Origin: Tenebrio molitor
Lineage: Eukaryota; Arthropoda; Insecta; Coleoptera; Tenebrionidae
DNA length: 64,000 bases
Reading direction: 5' to 3'
Assembly (NCBI RefSeq): GCF_963966145.1
Contig: NC_091050.1
Location: 23,498,001-23,562,000, forward strand
In this document: positions 43,993 through 54,293 of the stretch, piece after piece
Layout of the letters: the number at the start of each line of letters is the position of its first letter
How positions within the stretch are numbered: position 1 is the first letter of the stretch
Program-made: the position numbers and the translations under genes
Notes under the pieces: model-generated
The model's database searches: none
What the model saw: only the letters and a program-made list of their open reading frames with translations
What the model was told of the DNA's origin: nothing

Positions 43993-44136
43993 TATAATCT
44001 GTTTCAAAATCAAAAATCCACCACCTGTTGAACTATTTTGGCAGTAAAAAAGAAATCCCTAGAATAAGATTCTTTTTTTTTTGGGTTGGCCTAACCTCCC
44101 GCCAAAATTTGACATTGAATTGTTGAGTTTATTTAC

Positions 44137-44706
44137 GTAGAGGTATTTTCATATTTGGTGGCGAAAACAAAAGACTGAGAAATGTCATAAAATTGTATTG
44201 TCAGTGTCAAATTTCTCATAAACGCCGTAAAAAGGAATGTCTAGGTAAATTTAAATTTTCGCTAAATAGATTGAAAAAATACATTCTAGGGAATCTAATT
44301 TTTGTCAGTGCTTCAAAAGGAAAAGTTATTCTCATATAATCAAATATAAACTAGCCAAAAATGAATAGGGAATTCCACAATTTTTCATGGAAAGCAAAAT
44401 AATTGCCCCAATCCTCCCACGTATTCTTAAACATATATTATGTATATTAATATATTTCTAACACATTTCATTACAAATTTTAAACTGTATTTATAATAAA
44501 ATCAAAAATGGAAAAATTCCCTATTCATTTTTGCCTAGTTTATTACAAATGATGTCTCTAGTTCGACGATTAATAACTTTCTTATTACCAATTTGCTGCA
44601 TTTCTGTCGAAATTAAGAACGTCTTTGAGAAATTTGACACTGACAATACAAATTAGTGACATTTCTCAGTCTTTTGTTTCCGCCATCAAATATGAAAATA
44701 TCTCTA
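44137..44706. mobile_element. Inverted-repeat element interrupted by a MITE
   Basis: AGAGGTATTTTCATATTTGG faces the counterpart ending in CAAATATGAAAATATCTCT; paired blocks include ACAAAAGACTGAGAAATGTC and TTGTATTGTCAGTGTCAAAT. The centre holds a separate MITE (44349-44540). Non-coding. Confidence 0.8.
44349..44540. mobile_element. MITE, AACTAGGCAAAAATG family, copy 3 (nested)
   Basis: TA-AACTAGCCAAAAATGAATAG faces CTATTCATTTTTGCCTAGTT-TA. It shares the internal ATTGCCCCAATCCTCCCACG block with copy 1. Shorter than copy 1 by an internal deletion. Confidence 0.9.
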
Positions 44707-45833
44707 ACACAAAATAATTATTATGTACAAAAAGGTGGTAGCTACCATATCATAACAAAGCTTAATGTTTTTATTCCCTTCTTATTGCTTTGATGAATAA
44801 AATGATTTCACTTTGTTTTTTTATTACTGCTGTTTGTTTTGTTTCTTTATTAAATGTAGTTAGATAAAATCGTTCCGTAGGCAGGTAAGCAAATCTTTAG
44901 TAAATTTATATAAATTTTTAAAACCCTTCAGAATGTTTTCGAAAAAAAAATATCTGGAAAAGTTGTAGTAGATGAGTCCTATTACCAGTTAAAAATCAAT
45001 GCACTTTTTTCTGTTACACCTGTATAATAATAAATAAAATAAAAAGAAAATTTTGATATTTAGAAATAATATCCGTTTTTATTATTTTTTAATGTTAAAA
45101 AACAATCCACTGAAAATTAGGAACCGGCGGGCACGTGACATAAAATCAATCCTAATAAAGGAACCGCTGACTTCACTTCTTCATCAATTCCAGAGATATG
45201 GACTAATTCACGTCACCATCGTTACACTATCTGGCTGCACGACTTGCAGCTCAGGCCCATGCAAAACTTCCATATAATACTTGACGTTCATTGGTCAACT
45301 CAAGGCCAAGTATGATATTCAGGCGAATTCAGGCTCTGGGATGACGAATTTGATGCGTTTATGTCGGCTGCAACGGCTAGCTGACGTCACAAGGCAAGAC
45401 AAGGAATAACGAATGTATTGTGGATTGCCGATCTAATACAAAATAGTGTATGTTGATTTCTAGATAACCGAGTCTTACGAGTTAATGAAAAATGCTCGGA
45501 AAAATGCAGATATTATTTTGTTTTGGCAAATCTTGGATTAAAAAATACAATAACATACTATTTTTTCAAATTAAGAGCCGGTGCTGCAGCTCTCCAGCCC
45601 TTATTGAAAAACCGCCACTGATTATACGCTATTTTTTATTATACCTGCACTACAATCTGAAAATTATAACAAAAAAAGTAAATTGAAATACTTTTTCCGA
45701 AGTAATCTGTGTCATTAATCGTTGATATAGAAATGGTCAGTTGTTGTTGTTTCGTTGCCATGTGTATTTATCATTGTTCAAAATGTAGGTGAATTTGTTG
45801 TTACCTAAGCAACCTTTAAAGCTTTAGTGTTTT
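44707..45833. other. No gene; weak hairpin-unit relic at 45440-45575
   Basis: AAAATAGTGTATGTTG faces CAATAACATACTATTTT, the flank type of the window's hairpin units, but the arms between are largely decayed. The remaining sequence, including frames at 45053-45277 and 45492-45686, matches nothing. Confidence 0.4.
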
Positions 45834-46244
45834 AATAGTATATTAAAGAACGAGTTTTATAAGGGTTGATTTGGCGCACAAGTCCCAAGTGTAGAAAACG
45901 ACCCGTAGGGGAGTTTTGTATGGGACGAGTGCGCCAATGCCCTTATAAAACGAGTTTTTTATGTTATTTTTTAGAATTTGCACCCTTGTTTTAATTTTTA
46001 AATTCTAGGGAATTTTGTATTAATTGGTAATTCAAGGTAACGGATACATCTGCAACATATGTTAAAAAGTAGAGTTTGAACATTAATATTGGAAGTTTTT
46101 TGGTGTAAATGACAATAAAACACGGAAATTTTGATTAAAATTTTCTTAGAGATCTATTAGACTACGAGTGCTTTAAGAGATAGGCATAAACGACTCCAAA
46201 TTGAATACAATAATACACCTATTAGAGACGCAGATTCTAAAAAG
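45834..46244. repeat. Dispersed repeat starting with a long hairpin, copy 2
   Basis: Inverted relative of 3986-4380. The hairpin lies at 45849-45956 (arms AACGAGTTTTATAAGGG and CCCTTATAAAACGAGTT) with ACGAGT in the same sense on both arms. Next to it TTATTTTTTAGAATTTGC resembles the shared flank of the other hairpin units. Confidence 0.75.
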
Positions 46245-47039
46245 GCCCTTTTTCGCATGCATTTTAGTGTCAAAAACAGGGATTATGATTCAGGTATAAT
46301 AAAAAATGATTTAGATAACATTGCAATAGGAATTAAAAACGTGAAAATTGTGGTAGCATTCGGTTACATATTGAGACCATAAAATGAAAGTATGACCGAG
46401 AACTCTTCTCTTGGAATCGGTGACAGTTAATAACTGTGTGAATCAATCTAGGAGCAGTTATTGTTTTTCATGGTCAACTGGGTTTCTAAATCGCAACAAA
46501 AACGATGATTATTACATTTAGCGTCTTAAAATTACAGTTCGCTCTACTTCCGCCAAGCAAGTTTGTTGGCGGCTCAGCCAGCCCTATTGCGACCTTAGGA
46601 TGATATATCACGGCCTACCCACTTGTCGGCGGCGAGGGCGGCCTAGACACTCACTCCACTTAAGCGTCATGAATCAAATATAGCAGGTGCTTATTAACAC
46701 AGCCGCTTTCCCTGTGTATTCGGCGGTCATTCGTTGATATTCCAACGATTAAGTCGCATCTATCACCGTTATCGGTTGCGGCATCGCTTCCAACGCCAAC
46801 GTCCATGTCTGACGACAACCAACACAAACCCTAGACGGCAAATTATACTTTCGGGTTGTGGAAACTGGCGGACGTCCTCTTCCAGATCTAACAATAAATG
46901 ATTTACAAATAAGGGGCACGCCAACGAAGACTAAATAAAGTTCCTTCCGACTGAAGGTTGGGGATTTATTCAAACTAGCTATATTTATCTACAATTCGAA
47001 CAATTCGCTAACCTTGGCTCTCGAAAACAACAATTGTTA
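46245..47039. other. GC-richer unassigned segment
   Basis: Bases 46540-46980 are clearly less AT-rich. A minus-strand frame at 46749-46973 contains SGRGRPPVSTTRKYNLPSR, faintly transposase-like, but has no decisive motif. No paired ends seen. Confidence 0.35.
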
Positions 47040-47400
47040 CACATTAAAAAGTGTGTCTACACAAACAATAAATCACTCGTCTGATCCAACAAGAAGATTA
47101 AATTTTGTTGTTAAAAATTTGATCTAAATTTTGAAGGTATTTGAGCAGTCACCCTCTGAAACAATTGATGAAACGTTGCCAAGCAACATTTTGTACACCT
47201 CTTAATATCTGTCAAAAGTGGGCGAGCTTTATTAGAAAGGTAAAATTGTATAAATTTATTGAAAATACTTTAAAAATAGACAACAATGGCAGAAATGTTG
47301 TCTTTAACTTCGTAAGTGTTTGTAAGGTTAGAAAGATAAACGTCAAATGTCGCCTGCGTTTGTGCGATGAGGGGTGACAAAAAGTCGCCGATTTTGAAAA
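47040..47400 (+). repeat. Dispersed repeat shared with 7300-7860
   Basis: Shares, in the same order and strand, the blocks GTCTACACAAAC, GAAACAATTGATGAAA, TTGCCAAGCAACA, ATTGAAAATACTTTAAAAAT and ATGGCAGAAATG with the 7.3-kb copy. It lacks the ~220-base HTH-bearing segment found there. Confidence 0.65.
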
Positions 47401-47479
47401 AAAAACCGGTAATTGGTGATGAGAAGAAGTCATAGACAAAAAAAATTCTTATAGAAGTTTTTTCGTTTTCGAGATACAA

Positions 47480-47865
47480 ATGATTGAAAATTTGGTCAAA
47501 ATTGCTAGTACGCTGCTCACCTGATTATGTTGGTAGTTTAGCAAAGGTGCCCGTCAGTCATTTCCATAGAAACATTTACAAAGCAGTGTACTTGCACCTA
47601 CGAGTACGACTTTATTGTGGAGTTGATGTAACAATGGTTGCTAATGAAATGAACAAATCCGGACAAATTTTCCCTATTCATAGGCGTTGAAAATACAAGG
47701 ATAAAGGGTAATTTCCATTCTTTTGATTTCACCTCCAAAAGTCATTTACGCAGAATTATTTTGTGTCAAGGATATTCCACATTTTTTTTCCAAACTTATT
47801 TCAAAATCACCCTGTATACACTATCGGACAAAAGTAAAGCAACTTCAAAAAATAAAAGGAAAAAA
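47480..47865. repeat. Abutting DNA-transposon termini
   Basis: TTTCAAAATCACCCTG-TA ends at about 47817 and is a right terminus without a visible left partner. It is followed directly by ACTATCGGACAAAAGTAAAGCAAC, a Tc1-type terminus pointing rightward. The same GACAAAAGTAAAGCAAC stands in the same orientation at 49754, on the far side of the 445-codon ORF. I cannot reconstruct which ends belong together. Confidence 0.5.
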
Positions 47866-48234
47866 TTCAATATTTTATATTTAAATGGCAGAAATACAAA
47901 CAAATTCTAATTACTTTTTAAATCTCAAGTTGGCGGCTGTCACATGTGACAACTAATTGTTTATAATTATAATATTAACAAAAACACAGTTGGTCTAAGT
48001 ACAAGTCACCTTCAAAAAAAATGTCCAAAGCTAATTTTAGTCTCAAATCGCTCCTTGTAACTCTATCTTCCAAAAAATATGTTAGAGAAAATATTTCACC
48101 GACGTATTTTAAAACAGTTACATGTTTTGATATGTAGTTATTTTAATTCATTTGAATGACCATAAAAATTTTTAATATCGATAGCAAAACAAAATAATTA
48201 TTTTAAACATTTATTTAGAATAAGAAAAACTATT

Positions 48235-49572
48235 TTACAAATGAATACTATTATAAAATTGAACAGATTTTAGGAATTTGGAAGGAAATTCCGGATGCGT
48301 TTCTGCTATTTTGTACCTTGCCCATATTTTTTTAAAATCAGCGTGTACGGCTTCTGAAGCTTGTTCGCTGAAGTTCCCTAAACCACCACTCTCATGTTTA
48401 CAAAATTCTTCAATATGGTAAAATATAGCATGAATTTTTGGGGTTACACTTATATCCAGTTGAATAAAATCACTCTTAAATTGTTGAATAGCATTTTCAA
48501 AATTATTCAGCAAATTATTACCAAAACATGATTTTACAACTAATTCAAAAGTACACAAACACTGAACATATTTTAAACAATTAAGAGGACAAATTGAACG
48601 TAAAACATGGACCTTAGCAAGTAACAAACGGCAGGAGTTTCCATTGAATGAACCTCCATAGAAAGCTTCTTTCTGCACATGGCAAATTCCTGCCCATTTT
48701 TCACAAACTTCTGGAAAGTCTTTGTTCATAGCAGAGTAAATATTATTGACAACACCCATCATTAAGTGTAATTCTGGAGGTGGAATAATTTTCAGAATTA
48801 TTGCGTTTTCAACTGATGATTGAATGATGGGAGGGAAAATACAGTTGCCAAATTTCTTCAAATCATTTTTGTTTCCTCCGGAAATTGACCAATTATTATT
48901 ATTCTTTGTATTACTCTCCAAAGATCTTAAAGTACCTTTATTGAGCAAGTGATATTTATCAATATTACACCACGTGCAAGGATACATTGAACTATGTGTC
49001 ATTATTCCCGTAAGAATATTAGCAAGTTTCAAATCAGTAGCAACATAGAATTTATGAATATCATTCAATTTCAACAAGTTCCACAATTTCTGTATATTAT
49101 GGTAATTTTCCTGCACACCACATACGATTCCAATTATGAAGAGTTGCTTAACACTAGTATCCTTTACATTTCTACTACTACTTCCTTGTTTGCTTAAGCC
49201 ACAGTCATATTCATTTTCATTTTTTTGTAACAGACTAAGACAGATTTTCAAAAACCCTCCGCCTCCATCAATTCCAACTTTAATGATGGCATCTTTATAT
49301 TGCCTTTTATCCATTACGCATGATATAAATTTTTGTATATTATTGCAAAACACCGTTGCCTTAGTAGTAACAGATTTAACTTCTCTATTGACTTCTTCAA
49401 CATAATCTATTTCTGCTATTTGAAAAAACTCATCTACCGAGTGGTAGGTATCTCGAAGTTTGGTTTTAATGTTTGATTCAAATATTTTTGCTCCAGCAGC
49501 TTTACGTAACTCTGATGCTAATTTTAACGTTTTATTTATACTCAAATCCAAAGATAATTGTATTTTCGACAA
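48235..49572 (-). CDS. Intact 445-aa ORF of a multicopy, probably transposon-borne family
   Basis: The only long undamaged reading frame of the window. Landmarks are a glycine-rich IDGGGGFLKI (residues 101-110), FYVATDLKLANILTGIMTHS then YPCTWC (176-202), PPPELHLMMGVVNN (264-277), GGSFNGNSCRLLL (306-318), ISVTPKIHAIFYHIEEF (374-390) and SEQASEAVHADF (402-413). I recognise these as the pattern of an uncharacterised arthropod and cnidarian family that occurs in many copies per genome, which suggests a mobile-element gene. A hydrophobic strand with Asp at 102, Asp at 180 and a late Glu could fit an RNase-H-like transposase fold, but this is inference. The reading frame stays open upstream (DGFSKLSKIQLSLD), so the true start may be 5' of the ATG at 49572, beyond a frameshift. 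It could also be a host gene. Tc1-type termini in direct orientation lie on both sides. Confidence 0.7.
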   Translation of the reverse strand: MSKIQLSLDLSINKTLKLASELRKAAGAKIFESNIKTKLRDTYHSVDEFFQIAEIDYVEEVNREVKSVTTKATVFCNNIQKFISCVMDKRQYKDAIIKVGIDGGGGFLKICLSLLQKNENEYDCGLSKQGSSSRNVKDTSVKQLFIIGIVCGVQENYHNIQKLWNLLKLNDIHKFYVATDLKLANILTGIMTHSSMYPCTWCNIDKYHLLNKGTLRSLESNTKNNNNWSISGGNKNDLKKFGNCIFPPIIQSSVENAIILKIIPPPELHLMMGVVNNIYSAMNKDFPEVCEKWAGICHVQKEAFYGGSFNGNSCRLLLAKVHVLRSICPLNCLKYVQCLCTFELVVKSCFGNNLLNNFENAIQQFKSDFIQLDISVTPKIHAIFYHIEEFCKHESGGLGNFSEQASEAVHADFKKIWARYKIAETHPEFPSKFLKSVQFYNSIHL

Positions 49573-49744
49573 CTTCGAAAACCCATCGATAAAAATTTTT
49601 GAATCTTACATTTGCTTAAAAAGAGAATAGCAAGAAATAATTTGAACTGAAAATTGGACTTGGACATTTTTTTTATACATAAGTCATGGTTAGGCGAACT
49701 GTGAAAAAGCAATTTAAGAAATTTTATTATCGAAAGTTCACACC

Positions 49745-49800
49745 GTTTATGCGACAAAAGTAAAGCAACACTTTGAATTTTTCGTAAAATAAAAGTCTTT
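49745..49800. repeat. Tc1-type terminus, GACAAAAGTAAAGCAAC
   Basis: GCGACAAAAGTAAAGCAACA, followed by CTTTGAATTTTTCG, is a Tc1-like left end. The candidate right end is at 52425-52450 (AAGTGTTGCTCTACTTCTCG), which would enclose the Tc1 transposase fragments at 51281-52345. Confidence 0.5.
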
Positions 49801-50009
49801 CGTAGAAGTAAGAACTAAAATATTCCAATTTTCATTGTTAGTTATTTCCACATAATTTTAGTCATGCCACGAGGCATCCCTATCTGCAGATCTGCAATTA
49901 AAGCAGATGGTAATAAATGCCCATCTAGAGAGAAAGAAACAGTCTGCTATTCCGAAATACACTCACCGGCAGAAAAAGCGGAACACCATTATTATTTAAA
50001 AATCTATCG

Positions 50010-50205
50010 TCCCGGTGTGTGGTTGCTCTTTTTTGACCAGATCCAGGTCTTCTTATGTACTTACTGACCAGTCTCTTGAAACCTTCTATATAACAGCTCT
50101 GTGACCACTAGCAAGAGGAGCCTCAATAGCATTAGCTGCATAACGGAAACAACAACATTCTTCAACCAAAGCTACTGCTCTGGCAATATTTACACCAGCT
50201 AGAGG
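50010..50205 (-). pseudogene. Tc1/Tc3-type transposase N-terminal fragment
   Basis: On the minus strand from about 50205: MPLAGVNIARAVALVEECCC, FRYAANAIEAPLASGHRAVI, then stops, with ETG-like and RRPGSGQKRATT-like residues in shifted frames. This matches the paired-type helix-turn-helix of Tc3-like elements (MPLTxxxxARAVALVEDGxSxRxAA). The catalytic part is absent. Confidence 0.6.
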
Positions 50206-50509
50206 CATTTTTTTACGTTCTGCACTTAAGTTCGAAGTTAACAACAATAAAAAATTACAAAAGTTATAAAAATCTAACCAGGTAGCTTGATTATTATAAC
50301 ATTGGTAAATTAAAAAAAAAGATTTTTAAGCAAAAAATTTGTTTTTATGCGAAATTGCTAATAAAATAGCCTATGCTAATGCTCAAGGTTATGTTTACTA
50401 TCATCGCCTCCTGGTCAAAATACATCAAAATAGGTATAATGGGAATAAATTTGTTGTTGATTGAAACCCTGCGTTACACGAGTGCATTGCTAGTCACACG
50501 AACACACGG

Positions 50510-51165
50510 GTTGGGTCTGAGAGACCCAAAATTGGATAATTTTTTTTTTGCAAATTAGATCATCGTTTTTAAGTTCTGTTGCTGTTATGTTCTCCGTTAG
50601 TGTGTTTGTTTTTGGCATATATATTTAATTATTACAAATTTTAATTTACAAATAAGCTTTGCGATTTGTTCTTAAAACACTACATTTTTGGCATATATTT
50701 GTTTATTTACGTTTAATTCCAAACAAACATTTTGTGAAATAGTGTTATTAATTTTTTTCATTAGATAATACATGACACTCTTCTCTGAAGTCTTCAAAAG
50801 GCACAGAAATTCAAAAATTTCAAATATCATTGCAAAAATTATCCACGTAAACAAAACAAAACACCACGCGGTGTGTTCTAATTATACATTTACAAAAATA
50901 TTTTGCTTTACAATTTTGCATTGCTTACAGCGTCCTAGACTATTTTCAGGTGGTTTTCAGTCCGGTCAAGCACATTGTTGATTCTCGAATGCTTCGTTTT
51001 AGGAGTAGATCATTCCTTGTTTATATTTCTTACTTGCGGCTCTCGTCTTGTGTTTATTATTTGTTATTGTTGTTTTGTTTGTTATTTGTTATTTTTTTTT
51101 ATTTCAGAATATAAGAATAAAAAAGTTACGCGATGACACGGGTTGGGTCTCACGGACCCAAATGC
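50510..51165. repeat. Pair of GGGTTGGGTCT hairpin motifs
   Basis: CACGGGTTGGGTCTGAGAGACCCAAA at about 50507 and the near-identical CACGGGTTGGGTCTCACGGACCCAAA at about 51138 stand in the same orientation. Each folds as TTGGGTC/GACCCAA. They may be subterminal hairpins of a piggyBac-like or other element; the interval between them has no recognisable protein. Confidence 0.4.
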
Positions 51166-51362
51166 CCTCCAGACCAAAAACGGCTCAGGAATTATTTTAA
51201 TTAATTCCTACAATCTAAAATACACCAAAAGTTGAGAAGGTACTGAAGAGCCCAATTAAATTACTTAAAATATAATATGAGGTTGTTTTTCGTGGAATGG
51301 AGTAGGCCCCTTGCACCGTTTTGAGGGAATCATGGATAGATTTGTTACCATATGCAGAATGG

Positions 51363-52013
51363 GAATAGTTATTTATGGTATAAGTGGGTTATTTAAGATA
51401 TTACCCACGAGAGGTATTTGTAACCTACGAGGGCTTGCCCGAGTAGGTTATTACCTCGAGTGGGTAGTACTTAATAACCCACGTATGCCATACAACGTTT
51501 TATCCAATATTCCACAATTTTTAGATAATGACATTATTGATGAAATTCTGCTCCCGATGGGTTATGAACGTTAATAACCCACGGTGCTAATGGCAACGTG
51601 GGTTATGTATGTTATAACCCACGGTGCAAATGGCAACGTGGGTTAAAACAACAGACTAGTTATAGCCCAGTTTACTCAATTAAAACTAACTAGTAAAACA
51701 CGATATTACTATTGAATGTTGGATAAATGCCTTTTCGTGTTCGTTTCCTGGGATATATAACTAAATATATAAACTTTCCCGGTTATATACCTAACTTGAC
51801 ATCTGTCAAAGATAACCTCAAAATTTACAATAAAGTAATGTTTTTTAAGACTTTGCCTAAACGAACACGAAAAATGTTATTCAATATTCGTGCGCTGTCA
51901 GTTTTCCGGTATTCGGCCTGTTTTGCAGCACTTGGCTGACGCCTCGTGCTTCAAATTTCGGCCTCATACCTGAAAAGTGATCTGACAGCGCTACTCATAT
52001 GAAAATAACTATT
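51363..52013. mobile_element. Multi-hairpin insertion inside the Tc1 remnant
   Basis: Bounded by AATAGTTATTT and its inverse AAATAACTATT. It contains a strong hairpin at 51386-51480 (GGGTTATT... to ...AATAACCC), two tandem copies of TAACCCACG..CGTGGGTTA at about 51573-51645, and two more palindromic stretches at about 51713-51890 (CGTGTTCGTTT/AAACGAACACG) and 51896-51993 (GCTGTCAG...CTGACAGC). A 29-codon frame lies at 51485-51574. Its removal restores the Tc1 reading (AEWE to RFVFQHD). Confidence 0.7.
51386..51480. repeat. Palindromic hairpin unit with two GA-type mismatches
   Basis: The arms pair as GGGTTATT, TACCCAC, AGGTA, AACCTAC and GGGC around a TT tip. The only regular breaks are two bases after CCCAC and two after CCTAC, where GA faces GA on the plus strand (CACGAG facing CCGAGT-type sequence). 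Confidence 0.9.
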
Positions 52014-52439
52014 GCGTTTCGTGTTTCAACATGATAACGACCCTAAACACACGGCGCGACTTGTTCAGGAATGGTTTCAGTTTTTCAGAATAACAATGTT
52101 GCGATTTTGCAGTGACCAGCACAGTCTCCAGATGTCAACCCGATCGAAAACTTATGGGACGAGGTAGAACGTCAAATTCGCACAACTCGGTTTCCTAATA
52201 CACAGGCAATGCTTGAAAAAATTAATGAAGTTTGAGCAAATCTTCCAGACAATACCATTCAAAATTTGATTTCCTCAATGCCACGGCGCTGTAGAGCCAT
52301 TATACGGGTAGATAATAATGGATATTCCATAAATTATTATTATTAGAGTAGTACTATTGATAATTGTTATTTTTTAATGTTCTTTTCAATTGTTGTTTTC
52401 GATAAGTTAAATAAAATCATCTTGTATAGAAGTGTTGCT

Positions 52440-52575
52440 CTACTTCTCGTAAATACTTTAAAAACAGACAACAATGGCAGAAATTTCAATATTTTTGAAA
52501 AAGGGACAAATTTTGCAATAAATAAATAACAAGAAAACGTAGCAATAAACGTCAAATGTCACCTGCGTTTTTTTA
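52440..52575 (+). repeat. Fragment of the 7.3/47-kb dispersed repeat
   Basis: AAATACTTTAAAAACAGACA, ATGGCAGAAATTTCAATA and AAACGTCAAATGTCACCTGCG match blocks of the other two copies. It adjoins the Tc1-type right end. Confidence 0.6.
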
Positions 52576-52862
52576 CTCTACTTTTATGCCTTTCATGTAC
52601 CGTGAGATCGAAAAAAAATTAGAGTGGGCTGACCAAACATTTCAGTTGGCAATTTGTGAGATTTCAATTAACAGATGTCAGTCTTAAAAGTTAGGTTAAT
52701 ACTAAAACAGTGAAATTTAATTTTTTAATTTTGACGGATACTGTGGTGTCGCGGCAGACCGCAGACGTGACGTTGGGTGGAATCCTTCAACTTTAATGGT
52801 TTTAAATTAAAAAAAAAAATTTTTCATTGAAAAAGTGGCAAAGTAGAAAAAAAACTGTATGA

Positions 52863-52974
52863 CATCTCGTTTATAAGGCATTTTATCGCACTTACTCCTT
52901 TAGGGCACTCCTCGCTACGTTCGTCGTGCTCTAAAACCGTGCGTGCGATAAAATGCTTCTTATAAGACTCGTAT
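52863..52974. repeat. Palindromic hairpin unit
   Basis: Arms TTATAAG, GCATTTTATCGCAC and GAGCAC-type pair around CTCGCTACGTTCG. The base of the stem shows CTCG in the same orientation on both arms. Flanks are GCAAAGTAGAAAA at the left and TACTATTTTCTATTTTGC at the right. Confidence 0.8.
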
Positions 52975-53020
52975 CATAATATACTATTTTCTATTTTGCA
53001 GCTATAACACAGTCAGTATA

Positions 53021-53267
53021 ACCACAGTATACCTTCTAAGCAGTAGTCGCACTCCACAAAATCTTTGTATTCAGTTGTAAGTCCGCGCTAGTTACTGCGC
53101 ATAAGAGATCCAATACCCCCGATTTAAATTCCTGTCCGTAACGTTTAATTTCATCTAAAACGCCTGTTAAATTCATTGCGCAGTAACTTGCGCGAAAGCA
53201 CAACTGTTTCAGAAAACATCAAAGTGCCGACGTCGAGTGAGACTACTGCTTAGAAGGTATACTGTGG
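53021..53267. mobile_element. MITE with CCACAGTATACCTTC arms
   Basis: ACCACAGTATACCTTCTAAG faces CTTAGAAGGTATACTGTGGT; the arms continue through CAGTAGTC.CACTC. Non-coding; nested in the element at 52600-54830. Confidence 0.85.
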
Positions 53268-53526
53268 TATAACACTCAAACGGGTTTCGAAAAGGAACTC
53301 TTTTCGATACGCGTTTCAGGAACATTTACTTAAGTAGTGTTGGCAGTGACTCATAGTCAGTTGTTGCTACGTGATCACTGCATTTCACGACACTTTAAAT
53401 TCAAAACTTACAATTGCTCGTCTATTTACCAGCGTTACCAACCCTTATATTTGGCAAATATAATTTTCCTGGCATTATGTTTTGAACTTTTTTTTTAATT
53501 TAAGGGGCAAAATAGAAAAAATATTG

Positions 53527-53605
53527 TATTATACTCGTTTTATAAGCCATTTTGTCGCACTTGAACGCGTGCGACAAAATGGTGTCTTATAAAACTCGTA
53601 TAATA
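53527..53605. repeat. Palindromic hairpin unit
   Basis: ATTATACTCGTTTTATAAG faces CTTATAAAACTCGTATAAT, and CCATTTTGTCGCAC faces GTGCGACAAAATGG. The single regular mismatch is at ACTCGT, present in the same sense on both arms. Flanks: GCAAAATAGAAAAAATA at the left, TACTATTCTAATTTGC at the right. Confidence 0.9.
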
Positions 53606-53989
53606 ATTTACTATTCTAATTTGCTGTTTTAACAAAGCTGTTAACGCATTCGTTTTAAATGCGTTAATAAGCTATTAACACATCCGAAATCTAGGAACTA
53701 TTTTCCGTTGGTAACACACATTGCCGACAGTAAATTGACTCTGGTATTCTCTGCTATTTGCCGCATTTCTGGATAATTCATCTTTAATTGCAATTTCACT
53801 TGCGAAAAATGACAATTATGTTTAGTCTAGATTCAAATTTAGAATTTTACTTTAAATGTAAACATTGAAATAAATGTGTCACTATGTCACCAACTGTTAC
53901 AAAAATCCCTAAATTACCAAAATTGATTTTATTTGTAAAAAAAACATGTATTTAATATGCAAATTAGAAAAAATAGCATAAAAAAATAC

Positions 53990-54085
53990 GTTTTATAAAA
54001 CTTAAGAGCACTCGTCATTTACAGGCACTCCTGCTTGCAGCAGTCGTGCTGTAAATCTGACTCGTGTCTTAATATAAGTTTTTTA
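53990..54085. repeat. Palindromic hairpin unit
   Basis: AAAACTTA faces TAAGTTTT, ATTTACAG faces CTGTAAAT, CTGC faces GCAG at the tip. ACTC mismatches occur twice (CACTCGTCA and CACTCCTGC against the right arm). Left flank GCAAATTAGAAAAAATAGC. Confidence 0.8.
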
Positions 54086-54293
54086 AAATTCATGTTTTAA
54101 TACACTATTCCTTAGCTAGTGCAATGAAACAATGAGATTTAAAACTCACGCATCTTTATTTAACGTCAACGGTGAGCACGGAGCACGCGCACGGCCCTTG
54201 CTTATAAATCGATCCCAGTTCCAAGATCCAACGAACAACGATCATCGATCAATCAATATTATCCAGAGAGGTTGTTGTCGGTTGTGGGGGCTC

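Larger units (their letters stand above)
51281..52345 (+). pseudogene. Tc1 (DD34E) transposase remnant split by an insertion
   Basis: The first part, 51281-51362, reads GCFSWNGVGPLHRFEGIMDR then FVTI and YAEWE, the block just before the second catalytic Asp. After about 650 inserted bases it resumes at about 52012 with RFVFQHDNDPKHTARLVQEW (the Asp of HDNDPKHT). A frameshift precedes PAQSPDVNPIENLWDEVERQ, which carries the Glu of the SPDxNPIENLW box, and the frame runs to YSINYYY and a stop near 52345, with one more internal stop. A right terminus fits 52425-52450. The N-terminal DNA-binding part is not found. Inactive. Confidence 0.85.

Noticed and set aside
46749..46973. Minus-strand frame with SGRGRPP
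   Set aside because: A faint similarity to a transposase linker only; no second motif, start or terminus supports it.
48994..49405. Two plus-strand frames with Leu- and Ser-rich products
   Set aside because: Antisense shadows of the 445-codon ORF.
49864..50067. MPRG... frame as the N-terminus of the Tc1 transposase
   Set aside because: It starts like Tc1 proteins but the following residues show no helix-turn-helix; the minus strand of the same place gives a clearer Tc3-like N-terminus.
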